Positions 24,251-36,733 are shown, numbered from the stretch's first letter. The stretch is DNA of 64,000 nucleotides from Cenococcum geophilum 1.58 (GCA_001692895.1 KV748262.1:124550-188549), one strand, 5' to 3'. Notes: a model not told the origin generated them from the letters alone. Translations and numbers: made by a program.

Positions 24251-24764
24251 TCATTTGAGCTGCTCCAGCAGCACCTCCCGAACCTGAGGCCACTGTTTGA
24301 CAATGGGCTCGTGCGGTTTGATGGCCCAAGTATACTTGCCGAACTCCGTACAGTCGAGGATATCGAGAATTAGTCCTGGCCACCCCACTGCCGCACAGAA
24401 CTGTCGGATCTCTGAGACTGCGAGATACTAGTTGTCATCTATATGATGTTGGCTGGGTGCATCGATTAGAATTGTCTCGTCTGGGCGGAGCAGGGGCCAG
24501 AATGCATCTCGTTGGTGAATGACCACGATGGATCGGGGAAAGATACGGTATGTATCCACCGCACTCAACCCTTTTGGCTGGAGCACCATTTCCCATTCTG
24601 CTACCAGTCGATTTGAAGGACGGATGGCTCGCATGACACAGGGTCGATAACTTAATGGAGCTGGAGCTCCTTCACGAAACGGCTCACGGTGGTAGCGTTC
24701 CTTAGAAGAAAACGCATCGGAATTTGAATCAGAAGTAGGAGCATTTGATGATGATGGTGTTGAA
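24251..24764 (-). pseudogene. Broken hypothetical gene
   Basis: On the minus strand one continuous frame runs from about 24764 (after a stop) to a TGA at 24251, with a single internal TAG at about 24428. Upstream of that stop it reads plausible protein (VAEWEMVLQPKGL, RIFPRSIVVIHQRDAFWP, RPDETILIDAPSQHH). Downstream it continues just as protein-like (VSEIRQFCAAVGWPGLILDI, FGKYTWAIKPHEPIVKQWPQ). The TAG is one transition from CAG. I do not recognise the family. Either the gene is inactivated, or the stop lies in a short intron I could not place. Confidence 0.5.
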
Positions 24765-26856
24765 ATTGGCAGGTTATGTGGTTAAAGCTCTGTTATTGCT
24801 TATTTTTATATAGGTGGTGGATGAGGTTTCTCCTCATTAAGCGCCAAGCCTCATCACGTGATATCGTTGTGAGCTTGTTCGCGACGCTAACCCCCTGCGG
24901 ATTGCTTATCATAGTGAAGGCGAAGTAGAAGAAGAGGTTTAATCTAGCTCGATTGATGATCAGAGAGCAGAGGGGCTGATGCAAGAGAGGCTATGAGGTG
25001 GTATCTATTCCTACGCGAAATTGTAGCGTGATCACGGGTCATTATGACTCCTCTAGGCACCATTCCCCCAGATTTGTAGGAAAGCGTGCACTCAAGCAAT
25101 TTCGTTCTTTCAGTCATGCATACTAAGTAACTATAAAATGAAAAACACTAAATACTATTATTGCCATATAACAAAATACCACCTTAAAAACACCAAGATT
25201 ATTACTTTGTAGAGTAGCATGTAGCGTATAATAGTATTAAGACAACTTACCAGTTATATACTATTACTTTATTTCCTTTTTGTTAACCTTTAATAAGTTA
25301 ATAGAATTACCTAAACTTAAGTGCCTAGAATGCAAGATGCGACATTCCTAAGGACGCGGAAGGTAGTGAGAATATCCTAAGGGCTATTCTACGTTTTGTA
25401 AATGAATGCGGGGTATTACTCGGCCTTTGTAGCGGCTTCAGTAGCGGCTTTAGCTTTGATGTATTCTTCCTACTGCTCTTCGATCCCTTCTTCCTTCGTT
25501 GCGACTTCTGGAGCATTATTATGGAATACATCACCATGGGAGATTTATGCGCTTCAACTGGGAAATACAAAATTGGAAGCCGGGGCGTTGGTATGGAAGG
25601 TGGCCATGGTGATATTCGAGTAGACGCCGCAGGATCCCTTTTTGGCACACTCCGGTAGAGTAGAGCTTTCACATCTGGAGACCCAGGTGCGGACACCGTG
25701 TGTGACGCAGACTGTTGGGATGCCGAGCGCCCAACTATCGGGGCTGGGATATACGGCTTATTATGTTTTACCTGGGGAGGATCTTTTGTCCTTTTCGGAA
25801 AGGAATTCCTCGGAAATAGCTTGTTAATTTGTCAGGTTCGCGATGCAGACGGTGTAGGTTGCACTTTCCAAGTATGCTGTGCCTCCGAGATCGTCAGGCA
25901 TGCTCCTGCGGACGGTGGAATGCATCGGTATTGGTATATCTTCTCGTTTTTGGGCCTCAGCCTCAGCGATTCCGTAAATTTCTGGGTTTGCCCTTGCTAG
26001 CCCTCTCATTGCCAGTCCACTTCGATGCGATATTTGAAATCAGAGAGCTGCCGAAATGCCCCGCAGTGAATGCACAGAGCGCTCCCGCCTGTCTGCTATC
26101 GCTGGCTGCCTTGAAGTGTTTGAAGATTTCTCAAGGACGGAAATTTCATTATAAATCAAAATGGATTGAAGAATGAAGACTTGGAAAATAATATTCCTGC
26201 TGAGCTTGACAGCAGCTGGAAAAGGACTCACATTCATCATAGATAAAAGTCGGAGGTCTTGTGTTCGTAGACGTGCCGTATTCGAGGCTTGGTCTCGTAT
26301 TTAAAACGGCTGGTGGTACGCTTTTAGTTGAGAGAACCGCGAAGGCGTTGGCCTGATTGGACAGTGGACATTAAAGTGTTGCCTTGTAGTCTTAGCAAGC
26401 GGCGCTGTAAGGTCGCATCTGATCAAAATATCAAGTGTTTTACGAGACGACTGGGAGAAGAACTGCTGCATGAGCCTGTCATACCAATTACAGTATGTTT
26501 TGGCGGGTTGTGATCTTCTTGAGGGATAATGGAAATGGATATAGCACATCGTAGCAACGAAGCCGGATCTACTCGAGGAAAGATTGGCCATTCTATCAGT
26601 TGCAGAAACACATCGAAAGACAACATTGCAAACCAACATCATATTACTTCGACATATTGACTCAAATGCACCGGTACAGGCTACTATAAAAACCCTACTC
26701 ATGATTTTGTCCCCTGCTTACTTGCATTATGCAATCCTGTCTATTATTTTGTGAAATCGGTATACACCAGCGTCCATGGGTAAAGCCCCGTGAGGGCACT
26801 ACTGCCGAAAGCTGAATGACAGCAATGCCTGTATCTAGCTGAGTAGTGAGTGTCTA
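24765..26856. other. Gene-poor stretch with doubtful open frames
   Basis: 25100-25320 is a short TA-rich tract of RIP-like composition. Between 25325 and 26009 two minus-strand frames (123 and 61 codons) read like low-complexity protein, with RANPEIYGIAEAEAQKRED in the upstream one, but they do not join at clear splice sites, and plus-strand frames overlap them. I could not assign a family. The rest shows nothing recognisable. Confidence 0.3.
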
Positions 26857-29800
26857 TCAACTAAGAAGGGACCGAAGCTGCTGTAATCGGGTACGGTTGA
26901 CGTCTGACATGGAAAGTTGTTCTTGTGATAGTAAAAGGTCTGCTAAACTTTTCTTCCGGTTTTGGACATTGACAACATGCTTATATTTTTTCAGCAAATT
27001 GAAATGTAGAGATGGGAGTTATGCATACCTCTTCAATAGAATCCTTCATTATGAACCGGGTGGTTGTAACCTTTTTCGTTTGACCCAACCGGTGAATGCG
27101 AGCTAACGCCTGTTCTTCGAGTGTTGGGTTCCATTGGGGCTCCATCAGGTACGCATGAGTTGCGGCGGTTAAATTTAGCCTGAGGGAGTTTAGCGTCGGT
27201 CCTCTAGCAAATACGTGGTTCTCCTACCCTTCAGCACCACAGGAGATCGAAAGTAGAAGCACTTTAATGCTAGGATCGTCGCGGAACTGATCGAACGCAA
27301 TACCTCTTTTCTTCGAGGAGACGCGGCCATCGACACGGACGAAGGGTATCTGTGCTTGTTCGAGCATTGACTGTACTAGATCAAGGGTCGTAGTCCAAGA
27401 GGAGAAAACAACGCTACTGATATGAGCTTGGATACGAAATACCGGATATCATCTTGTAGTTAGAGTCTCACCTCTTCTCACCACCATGAGCTCCTAGTTC
27501 AGCGGCGAGAGCTTGTATCTTCGTTGGTTGTTCCACTGGCTCCGTGAAGGGTGTCGACTCAGGACTGGCCGCTGTACTGACCGGACGAGACATTGAAATA
27601 GCTGCCAAAGCACAAGATGATTGCATGTCACAGATACATACTGATGCAAGGATCCCTCTCGGATTTTGCTGATAACAACAATCACATATCAAGCGGAGAC
27701 ATCCAGTGAGATGCGGTAGTGGCGACCCGACAGTCAAACCTAATCCATCTTCTGAAGCAGCACTGGGATCTAGAGAGCACAAAGCGCAAGCAGTCTCGCC
27801 AAGGGATGCCAAAGCCTCGAATGCACGCCCCGCGACTTTGGGACTCCACTGTGTCTCGCTGATATTTGGTAATGCATTGCTTTCCTCCGCCTGAAGCGCG
27901 AGTTCAGACAGGCCGAGATTGCAAAACTTCCTTAGCGTATTGATCTTGGAAAGAGCATGGAGGTAGATTCCTGCAGATTGGTCCTCGTGTTCAAGTGTGG
28001 CATCAAGCATCTCTACGATAGGTGCTTCAATGTCTCGGTATCTTATAAGTTCTGTTGGACTGAAAGTGAGATGCTGAATGTGGTCTACCCTCTCTGGGAG
28101 CTGAATAGTAGATCTTGAACGTCGCAAAGTAAGTATCTTCACCAGCTTCTTGAGTCTATCGATAGCTGCTTCTTCGCCTTGAGCCTTCCACATATCGATA
28201 ATATGCGCTTCGAAAACGGAATGTTTAGAGTACGGATATACATCTAAAAACTGGAGCAGTGTGGCAAAATCGGTCAAACGGTTCTGTAAAGGAGTTCCAG
28301 TCATCGCCCATCGTGAAGTTGACTCGATCGCACAAACAGCCTTCGTGGTAATAGTGTTCCTGTTCCGTATGCAATGGGCTTCGTCTAATATGACACGATG
28401 CCATGATGCTGTGAAAAGTACGCTCGGAACACTAGCAAGCTTCCTATACTCTGAAGATACTGTCTGGAAAGTAGTAATGACAAGTCCATATCTTTGCAAC
28501 TCTTCTTGATCTCGAAGCCTTTGGGAACCATGGTGTTTGGTCCATAGAATCTTGCCTGAATGTAGATGTTCCGCAAGTTGAGCCTCCCAGGATTGCAGAA
28601 GAGAAGGTGGCACGATTAGAAGGGTTGTTTTGGCAGAAGTTAGAAGGCGGAAGTTCTCATGTTCAGATCGGCGTTGGGGCAATGGAGGCGGTGCGATAGC
28701 TAGATGTTTGCTCTGAGGTATCTGCGGAGGAGCTCTAGATTCCGTTTGCATGGTTTCACTCATGTTGTGGGAATAATCGGAGGCAATCAACGCGATCATG
28801 CTTAGCGTCTTTCCCAGACCCATATGATCCGCCAGAATTCCTCCTCGAAATTGGGGTGGCGGGTCAATCTGAGCGTCTTCGGTGAGATTATTAATGTATA
28901 GATGAGAACCGAGAGGGCTCCTATCAATACTCCACAGGTCACTCTGCGGATCGTGCAAACGCCAGCCGCATTCTCTCCTGAGCATGAAGGAGAGAGCCTG
29001 TTTTTGGTGTCTAATTTAAATTAAGTACGGTTGACATAAAGACGTAAAGAATATACATACGGATATAATACAGTTTTCAGGGCTGGCGGACTTTCACTCT
29101 CAGGAAGGATCTCATCAGACTCAAAATCCACAAATATATCACAAGGGCTAACAGTTTCTTCATGGCTGAAGGCTGATGGACGTAACTCGAATGTCGTGGG
29201 AGCAACCGGATCCCTGCCAGATATACGGTGAGGATTGCGATACCTCACATTCCGATCGCAACCATATGGGTCCTGTAAATAGAGTTCATATCCATCAAAA
29301 AACTTGCCGATATCATCAAAAAGCTCCATAGGGCCGTAGACGATGGCAGAGAGGTAAGTTGAAACTTTGGAGGAGTGCCTTGTCCTCTTTGTGTTTCTAC
29401 CTGTATTGCGCTGGGTAGATAAGTCTAGAGCGGTAGTACATGAAAGTTGTAGATGGAGGTCCGGCTCTGTTAAAAGAGCGCTCAGCATTGAAAGAGTGCT
29501 TTCTTCGACAGCGCCTACTTCGGCCATGGAGGAGTTTAAGAAAACCTGGCCACGGGCACTATCAAGAACAACGGGTGTGTGAACTCCAATTTTATTTAAG
29601 TGTGAGCTTTTGTTGGGCGTAATCAGTAGATGGTTGACCTTTACGTAGTTAGGAGACAACAATTGAGCTGCAGATGATCCCGAAACCTACCATACCAAAA
29701 CAAACCAACTCACGTTCACCAACGCCACCTGCAGGAGCACTTTCACTCCCTTTATACGCCTCTCCTGTATGCTCCGCTGATATCTGGTCCTCCAGCTCGA

Positions 29801-30056
29801 GCCCACTGATTGTGCTGGAATATCCCGAGTCTCGTTCCTTCGCTTGACCCAAGCAATCCGCTTTAGGTAGCAACCCATTGGTGTCTTGAGAACCCCAAAT
29901 ACCGCTTTCGTTTGACGTCAACGGAGCCTCTTTATACAGAATATGTCGGCTTTTAATAGTCCCAGGATCAAAACATCTATCCCCAACAACTGAGTATGCT
30001 GTGTTGTCTATTCGGCGACGCTTGGTTGGTCGTTCGCTGCAGGTATACTTGTCCAT
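26857..30056 (-). CDS. SNF2-family ATPase, RAD5/HLTF-like
   Basis: Nuclear DNA translocase with a split helicase core and a RING-like insert, the layout of the RAD5/RAD16/HLTF group (post-replication repair or chromatin remodelling). Exons 30056-29714, 29667-29061, 29010-27472, 27416-27228, 27179-27029 and 26979-26857 give 983 residues. Motif I is GGILADHMGLGKTLSMIALI, motif II VILDEAHCIRN, motif III WAMTGTPLQNR. A degenerate RING follows (CALCSL...CLRLICDCC). The C-terminal lobe has SSVVFSSWTTTLDLVQ, LLLSISCGAEGLNLT and QALARIHRLGQTK. The first intron (46 nt, gtgagt...ctgcag) is needed to keep the frame, though it removes a CFGM-like stretch some relatives might retain. The start was taken at MDKYTCSERPTKRRRID, a basic NLS-like opening. 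No HIRAN domain is seen. Confidence 0.9.
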
Positions 30057-30508
30057 GTCCTGGGCAGCTGGAGGAGATATTGTCGTGTAATTGACATGTT
30101 CTAGCAGCATAAGGCAGAGGCAGGTAATGGCATTAAAGTAATTGTATCTGGCCTGAGGACGGTACCTTGAGTAGGGTTTCAATTAGACAACAAAATGTGG
30201 TGTAGAGAAGCGCGAATACCGTGATTAACCATGGGTGCGCAACCAAAGCCGACTCCAGAGCATCTCCGGAGGAAGAGAAGGGTGCAGATTCTCAATTAGG
30301 TAGAACGAAAGGCCGAACTCATCGAGCCGTTTCAGGGCCGTGTAAGGCCAATAGAAGGCAGACACGTCTGACAGGCCTCGAGGCTATTATCTCAGTAAGC
30401 GACTCAGACGGCAAGGCTCACTAATGCTAAAGTATCACTAGTCTCTATCCTAAAAAACGCCACTTTTTTTTAACCAATCAGCTATTTACCGACCTTAAGT
30501 TTGCCCTA
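30057..30508. other. Promoter of the SNF2 gene and edge of the repeat island
   Basis: Ordinary composition to about 30420, then an abrupt change to TA-rich, stop-dense sequence. No gene is supported. The first ~370 bp should hold the SNF2 gene promoter. Confidence 0.45.
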
Positions 30509-30555
30509 CCGTCTGAGGGCCTTTAGTGCGGAACTCTATGGTGCTTAACTTCAAT

Positions 30556-33500
30556 AGGGACCTTTAGCCAAATATTGACGCTAGAAATTGACGAGCCACA
30601 TACGCCAAAAAGTGGGCTTAGTAAGCATACAAACACTGCAAACACGACTTGATCGGCAATATTGTTAATATCAACAATCATCCAAAGTCTCGACTCTACT
30701 GATGTATCACCTTATAATGCACCCACAGCCACTTATTCTTTATGGCTAATATTATGCGCTCCAACGGGGGCGATATAAACGTCGTATTTGCGCTATTTAA
30801 CGGCGTCCCTATATACCGGGTACAACATATAAGGCCTTTACATTTAATCTTAACAAAATGGACGATAAGCGCGTGCGATCAAAATTTAGGTAAGCTCCCT
30901 TACTATGCTACTTCCTACCCTGCCTATAGCTCTCTTATGCTTTCTATAGATTCTCTAAGGCCGAAATTAAGCTTCTGGCAGATCTTTTAGGACTCTACCT
31001 ATTGCCAATTCAACGTCGATGTCGCCCCCATCCTATTACTGCCCTTTGCGTCGTGCTCTACCGCCTTACCTTTCCTACGCGACTTACCGATATGGAGCTG
31101 TTTTTTGGGCGATCTTCGACCTGGCTCTCCCTTGTATTTAATAACGTGGTTACCTTCCTTATAGAGCGCTTTTAAAAGCTTCTATAGTGGCACCCTATGC
31201 TTACCTACGATCGCATTTGATAATACGCTTAAGCGCTTGCACCCTATACTGCGGGAGAGGAGGTAATTTAGGGCTTTCTTAATGGGATATTTTGAGGCTT
31301 CTGTAGACCTGATTAAAATTAATAAGCGTTCTACTCTGGCTATAAGCATTAATACGGCTTTAAGTATTAAGCTATTGTAGCTATAGATGGTATATATATA
31401 GCCTTACAAGGGCCGTATAAGGGCAAGGTTAATAATTTCTATATAGTTACTAACTCTGGCGTTAAAATAAGACTTAATAAGGTAAGTTCTGGCCAAAAAT
31501 TGTATTAAAAGATTATATATAATGCGCGGCATTGCGTATATAGGTAAGTAGTTGATTTTTGGTATAAAATTAATGAAATATCTATGCGTGCAATGGTGCG
31601 CATTTTATTAAAACTAACTTTATATTTATAGATCTTTAAAGGCCAATAGTCTTACTTTTTATATGGAGATTAAGCCTATAAATTACTTGCCTATATATTT
31701 GGGCCCTACCTAGGCTCTTCCTTAATTGCTAGCGATAAGTAATATATGAATAAGCAACTCTCTCGCATACGAATGTCGGTAAAGTACCTATTTGGGCTTA
31801 CGTATAATCTCTGGTCGTTAAACGCCTATAGAGTAGGCTTAAAGCAAGGCCTCCAGCCTGTCGCTGCTATGTTTAAGGTTATAATTCTACTTACTAATTG
31901 CTATATGTGTATAAGGAAACGTATGGTAGTGAATAGTCGGTATTAAATTGCTCTACTAATGATTAAGGAGTATTTAGAGTTGCCTAATAAGAGTTAGATT
32001 TTTTTAAAATCTTATACCTTTTTCTACTATATTTATCTTTTTATATTCTAGCTCTTAGAGCTGCTTAATATACACCTAATACGTGTATTTAAAAGGTGGT
32101 ATAAATTTATATATTGCTTTTAGTTAATATTTAACTTTAATTGAAATATTGCGATAGGTAAAAATTAACCCTACGGTTGTATGCGACTATAATTATATAT
32201 AAAATGTATACAAAGGGAGCTCTTGTCTCTTAATTTAATTTAAATATATAAGTAACTATCTTTTCTATAGAATTACTACCTAAATTAAAGTTTTTACTAT
32301 AAGGAGTAGAAAGAATTAAAAAGTAAGTCCCCCCTTAAGGGTCGCAATATTACAAAATGCCTCCTCCACTACGACACTTCTTAAAAAATCACTAACGCTA
32401 CGGTTGCATACGGCCTATATTTAACTTATAGAGTTTAATACCAATACTCTTAAAGCCCTAAAGTTGCGGTAGTAGAAGAGGCAGTAGAAGGACTCTGTTT
32501 AATACTTTATAGAGGTAGATCTTATACTAGTAGAATCAGGCGCATAGGAGAGATAGTAGCCTTCCGTACTTAATTAAGCAGCTCCTCTACTATACTAAGT
32601 AGTTAATCTTAACGTTCCTTTATTGTTCTAAGCCTTTTTTATAAAGGCTCTGAGCTTCCTCTACCTCTACTACTATCGCTATTGCTTAGCCTAGTGAGGG
32701 TGGCTATATAGGCCGAGAATGCCTTACTAGCTTTAATACTCGCGATAGCCTTTACATCTTTAAATCTACCGCGCCTCTGGCGCTGTAGCTTTTTACGTAT
32801 AGGTATAGGCTTACTAGCTGCATAAAGGGAGTCTGCTGGCCACTCTTATAACTTAGGAAGACTCTTAATAAGGCCTATATTTGCTGCTCGCTTTTTACTA
32901 AAGCTTTAGCGGAGTAGATTATATTAGGCGACAGATAGAGTATGCTTCTTCTTTAGGGCATTTATAGCGGCTTAATATGCAGCGGCTCTCTCCTTATGGT
33001 TATTAATGATTTAAATCCATTAATCTATTGCGATCGCCTAATTGTTACTTTATATTTTGGTTTTTAATCCTGCTTTATAAAGCTAGGCGCGTTAAGCAGC
33101 CTCCATAGTCTTTATATTAGAGGTAGTAGATTAGGAGGAGTAACTACGACCTATCTAAGTACTTAATTGGCCAGCTACTATAGTAAAGAACTTTGTCTGG
33201 CCTTCGCTATATTAATTAGCTAAAGAGATATAGATTTAGGCAAGAATAAGCTTTTCTTAATTACTTAAAGGCCTACCCCTTGGTGCGGTAGGAGCTTAGG
33301 CTCCTACCTCTAGGATAAAGCTTCCTTAAGAGCTTTAAGTATTTTAAATTTCTGCGCCTAGAGGGAGAGAAGGAGGCGCTATTGTTAAAGTTCTTAATTA
33401 TAACTACGAGAGTACTATAGACTGCCGATTTTGGCGGGTATATGCTTCTATATTAATGGCTGTAGGGTTTGCTATAGTGTCGCTTATAATGTTAAGTAAT

Positions 33501-35284
33501 TTGCTCTCTTAGGGGGGGGTAAGGAGAACTCTGCTAAGAGGTATTGCTTAATCGCAGGTGTACTAGGGCCTACTATAGGTGTAGTAGGAGCTTCGGTAAA
33601 GGTTATATAGCTTATAAATATATTAAGAATGGTATCTATAGAAGGAATAAGTTATAGGGGTGATTTAGGAGAGGATTGGGTAACTAGTGGCTTAAAGGAA
33701 AGGTTAATAGATCCGGTAAAGGTAAAGTTAGGATCCTCCTTGTAATCGTCCTCCCCTACCTTATAGTTAAAACCTTCTGACTTAGTATATACTAACTCGG
33801 AGTCATTTTCTAAGCTTAAATAACTTTAAGGAGGCGTACTCTTTAGCTTACTACTACTTCTATAAAGGATAAAGGGGAAGGAAGGGAACTGAGTAAGGAA
33901 GTTGGCTTATCCCTTAGCACGGTAGCGTCCTACGATTAAGTGGTCTGTGCGCGAACACCAGAATCAAAAGTACGCGTATGGCCACGGAGCCTTGATCCTA
34001 TTGATTTTATTGGCTAGCTCTTATCGATACCGGTAGGACGCGAAGTACCGTGCTAAGGGATAAGATCCTATTAATATAGACGAGGATATTATAGTTTATC
34101 TGTTATAAGATCTAATTAAACACCTATCTACCAACCCTAAAGAAGAGGTGTTAAAAATAAGTGGTGGCTTCTAAGTCTTCAATCGTAAGGTTAATATACG
34201 CCCGTTCGGTAGAGGGAGGATTTAGTAAGGGAGATTTTAGTGTAGAGCGATCGCCTAAGGAAATCGCGATTTCTTTCTCCTTAGTACTTAGGTTAATATA
34301 CTTAACGCCGCTATCTCTAAATAAGCTCTCCCTTAAAGTCTCTGGTGGAGGCGACTGATATTCACTGTATAGGCTGCCAATTAAGGATTCTTTCTTAGTA
34401 AGATTAATAAAGAAGCCTATGGGGGTAGGCGTAGGCACGCGTGTAGGTATAGGCGTTGGCTTGTTAATCGGCGGAGAAGTCGCGACTTCTATAGGTGACC
34501 AAGGAGCTCTAGAATCTAGGTTATATGCAAGGATTGTATCAATTAAAGTAAACGACTAAGTAGGAAGTTGCCAATTAGGGTGTATAAGAGGCTCGTAAGG
34601 AATTTGAGAAGAAGGTATCTTAATAAGGAATAAAATATAAGGTGTATTTGACTTATATATTCGCGATTACCTCCTTTATAGTTACCACTTAATGCAATTG
34701 CGATAACCTGTCCTTTGGCTCTACTCTTTTTTAATTACTAAATATAAAGCCTTCCGACTTCCGTAAAGCCTCTATTATATTACTAAAGCCATTAGTCGTA
34801 GAGTTAACAAATATCTTTATGGCAGAAGGAGCCTTTAAATATTGTGCCAAGGCGGATATATCGCGACGCCTACTACCTCCCTTTTTTCCTTATTATTGAC
34901 CTCCGATTTCGCTCCTCCTAGGGGTATAATAGGATTTTAGTGCGACGCAATTGTAATTTGGGCTTAAATAGCTTCACAGGTGTAATTTAAGGGTAAGGAA
35001 TTCGTGCGCGCGATTGTATGAGCTTTGGATAAGGGCAAGGCGTATATGCGAGCAGGTGGTGATCGTTGGGGTATAGGAACTTGAAAAGCTTCAAAGTCAA
35101 CGACGTTAAATTAAGCGCCTTACTTATCAAGATCTAACCACAATCGACCGTCAAACCCTATATTGAACTCGTCAATATTGAGGTTGACGCGGCTCGGAGC
35201 TGACCCCTTGATTAGGAATAGATCGTGGCTATGCACGCCAAAATAGCGTCAATATTTTGTCAAAATCGATGGCTAAAGGTCCCT
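30556..35284 (+). mobile_element. PIF/Harbinger-like DNA transposon, RIP-degraded
   Basis: The ends are inverted, AGGGACCTTTAGCC at the left and its complement at the right, flanked by AAT on both sides (30553-30555, 35285-35287), fitting the 3-bp duplication of PIF/Harbinger elements. The plus strand from about 30960 to 31970 translates in shifting frames to a DDE_Tnp_4-type transposase (RLTFPTRLTDMELFFGRSS, KLLADLLGLYLLPIQRR, then LSRIRMSVKYLFGLTYNLWS and GLKQGLQPVAAMFKVIILLT). A second degraded frame lies on the minus strand near 32600-33100 (KPIPIRKKLQRQRRGRFKDV), probably the accessory protein of this superfamily. Many stops and a heavy TA bias indicate RIP. A MITE is nested at 33910-34060. 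Confidence 0.75.
33910..34060. mobile_element. 151-bp MITE nested in the Harbinger-like element
   Basis: Inverted ends TCCCTTAGCACGGTA with TA on both outer sides (33908-33909, 34061-34062). The arms match over about 25 bp, with a small gap. It is less TA-rich than its host, so it is probably a later insertion. No coding capacity. TA duplication suggests a Tc1/mariner-type source. Confidence 0.75.
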
Positions 35285-35554
35285 AATTTTCGCAATTTTG
35301 TATGAGAGACACTTCCTCCTATATATTTAACTCCCTAATAACACCTTTTTAGCCTAATAAGCTGACAAGTTAAGTTAGGCCAGTCTCCTCCACAATCGAT
35401 TACTTTTTTACGATAGGAATATGTTAGTAGGGGGAGTCTCTTCGAGCTTGGCGACGTGCACGTGATAGGTCACGTAATAGTGCACGGCCAGCTTTTTCCT
35501 TATAGTAGGTAGCACCGACGCGTCCTTACCCTCCCTAGCTCTATAAAAACCCTA
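35285..35554. other. Linker between Harbinger-like element and satellite
   Basis: 270 bp of mixed composition. It is less TA-rich than the element to its left, with patches such as GTGCACGTGATAGGTCACG. No gene. Confidence 0.3.
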
Positions 35555-36152
35555 CGCAAAGCTCTACTTAAAGCTCTACTAATACGCAGCACTAATATAC
35601 TAGGAAGTCTTATAATCGTCTCTACGAACGTCTCTACGAACGGCTCTACAAACAGCTCTACAAACGGCTCTACGAACGGCTCTACGAACGGCTCTACGAA
35701 CGGCTCTATGAACGGCTCTACAATCGCCCATACAATCGTCCGTACGAACGTCTCCACCGTCGTCTCTATTAACGTTTGCACGAACGTCTACACAAAAGCC
35801 TGCATAAAGCTCTATATAGAGAAGCTCTATACAAAGCTCTGCACGACGCTCTGCTTAAAGCTCTACTCAAGGCTCTATCGAAGCTCTGCTTGAAGCTCTG
35901 CTTAAAGCTCCGCTCAAAGCTCTGCTCGAAGCTCTGCACGACGCTCTGCTTAAAGCTCTACTCAAGGCTCTATCAAAGCTCTGCTCGAAGCTCTGCTCGA
36001 AGCTCTACTCGAAGCTCTGCTCGAAGCTCTGCTCAAAGCTCTGCACGACGCTCTGCTTAAAGCTCTACTCGAAGTTCTGTCAAAGCTCTGCTCAAAGCTC
36101 TGCTCGAAGCTCTATCCAAAGCTCTGCTCGAAGCTCTATCGAAGCTCTATCG
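35555..36152. repeat. 12-bp satellite (AAGCTCTGCTCG type)
   Basis: About fifty degenerate copies of a 12-bp unit, consensus AAGCTCTGCTCG with variants such as ACGGCTCTACGA toward the left. Because 12 is a multiple of three and the unit lacks stops, long open frames appear on both strands (SARSSARSS, VEPFVEPF, KALHDALL); they are by-products, not genes. A related satellite lies at 60199-60560. Confidence 0.92.
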
Positions 36153-36225
36153 AAGCTCTTGGGGGGGGGTAGTGGGGGTTGAAGAGGCTGGGGGGGTCGG
36201 GGGGCATCGGGGGGGATTCGCGAGT
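36153..36225 (+). repeat. G-rich tract, possible G-quadruplex
   Basis: At least five runs of five to ten G within 73 bp, directly after the 12-bp satellite. The spacing between the runs would allow intramolecular G-quadruplexes on the plus strand. It stands out sharply against the TA-rich surroundings. Confidence 0.7.
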
Positions 36226-36458
36226 TGTCGCAAAATACCGCGTCGAGAAACTTCGACCCGTAATTTTAGAACTTTATCTTAGCTAAAATGAATAAATAAG
36301 TATATAGATAAATAAAGTGGCCCTTAAAATACAATCGATTACCTTTTAAAGTGGTTAACTGGTTAACTGGTGGAGATATATTACTCTTTAGTAGCGTCGC
36401 GTTCGACTGCTGAGTCGGCACTTATATATTTTCGCACCAAAGGCCCTCAGACGGCAAC

Positions 36459-36733
36459 TGTCGACCTGAATCGAAGTTCCTTACTACCATCGTAATACTG
36501 TCTGACGACCTAGATCGTCTATACGAACTATGTCTCAGTTGTCTCGTATCTTGAGCTCGTATGTCTCATCGAACGTCTCATTACCTGTTTCTCTTAACTA
36601 TGACCTACTACATGACGACGTCGTCGTCATTGTATTTGGGACCTACCTGATGTATATAAGAGAGCTTCTAGAGCCCTCTTTAATAAAACAGAGTTCTCAT
36701 TCCTGATCGTCCGTTCAACAGCAACCAAGACAG
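36459..36733 (+). mobile_element. Solo-LTR-like fragment (low certainty)
   Basis: About 275 bp beginning TGTCGACC and ending AAGACA, with a TATA-like box (GTATATAAGAGAGC, near 36652) and a polyadenylation-type AATAAA (near 36682) in the order found in fungal LTRs. No clear target duplication and no second copy in the window. A fossil, if it is one. Confidence 0.35.

Noticed and set aside
26301-26702. 133-codon minus-strand frame
   Set aside because: No recognisable domain, no splice partners, and overlapping frames on the plus strand.
29668-29713. Apparent frameshift near the N terminus of the SNF2 gene
   Set aside because: A 46-nt gtgagt...cag intron keeps the frame, so a lesion need not be assumed.
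35500-36060. Frames encoding VEPFVEPF or SARSSARSS repeats
   Set aside because: Translation of the 12-bp satellite, on both strands.
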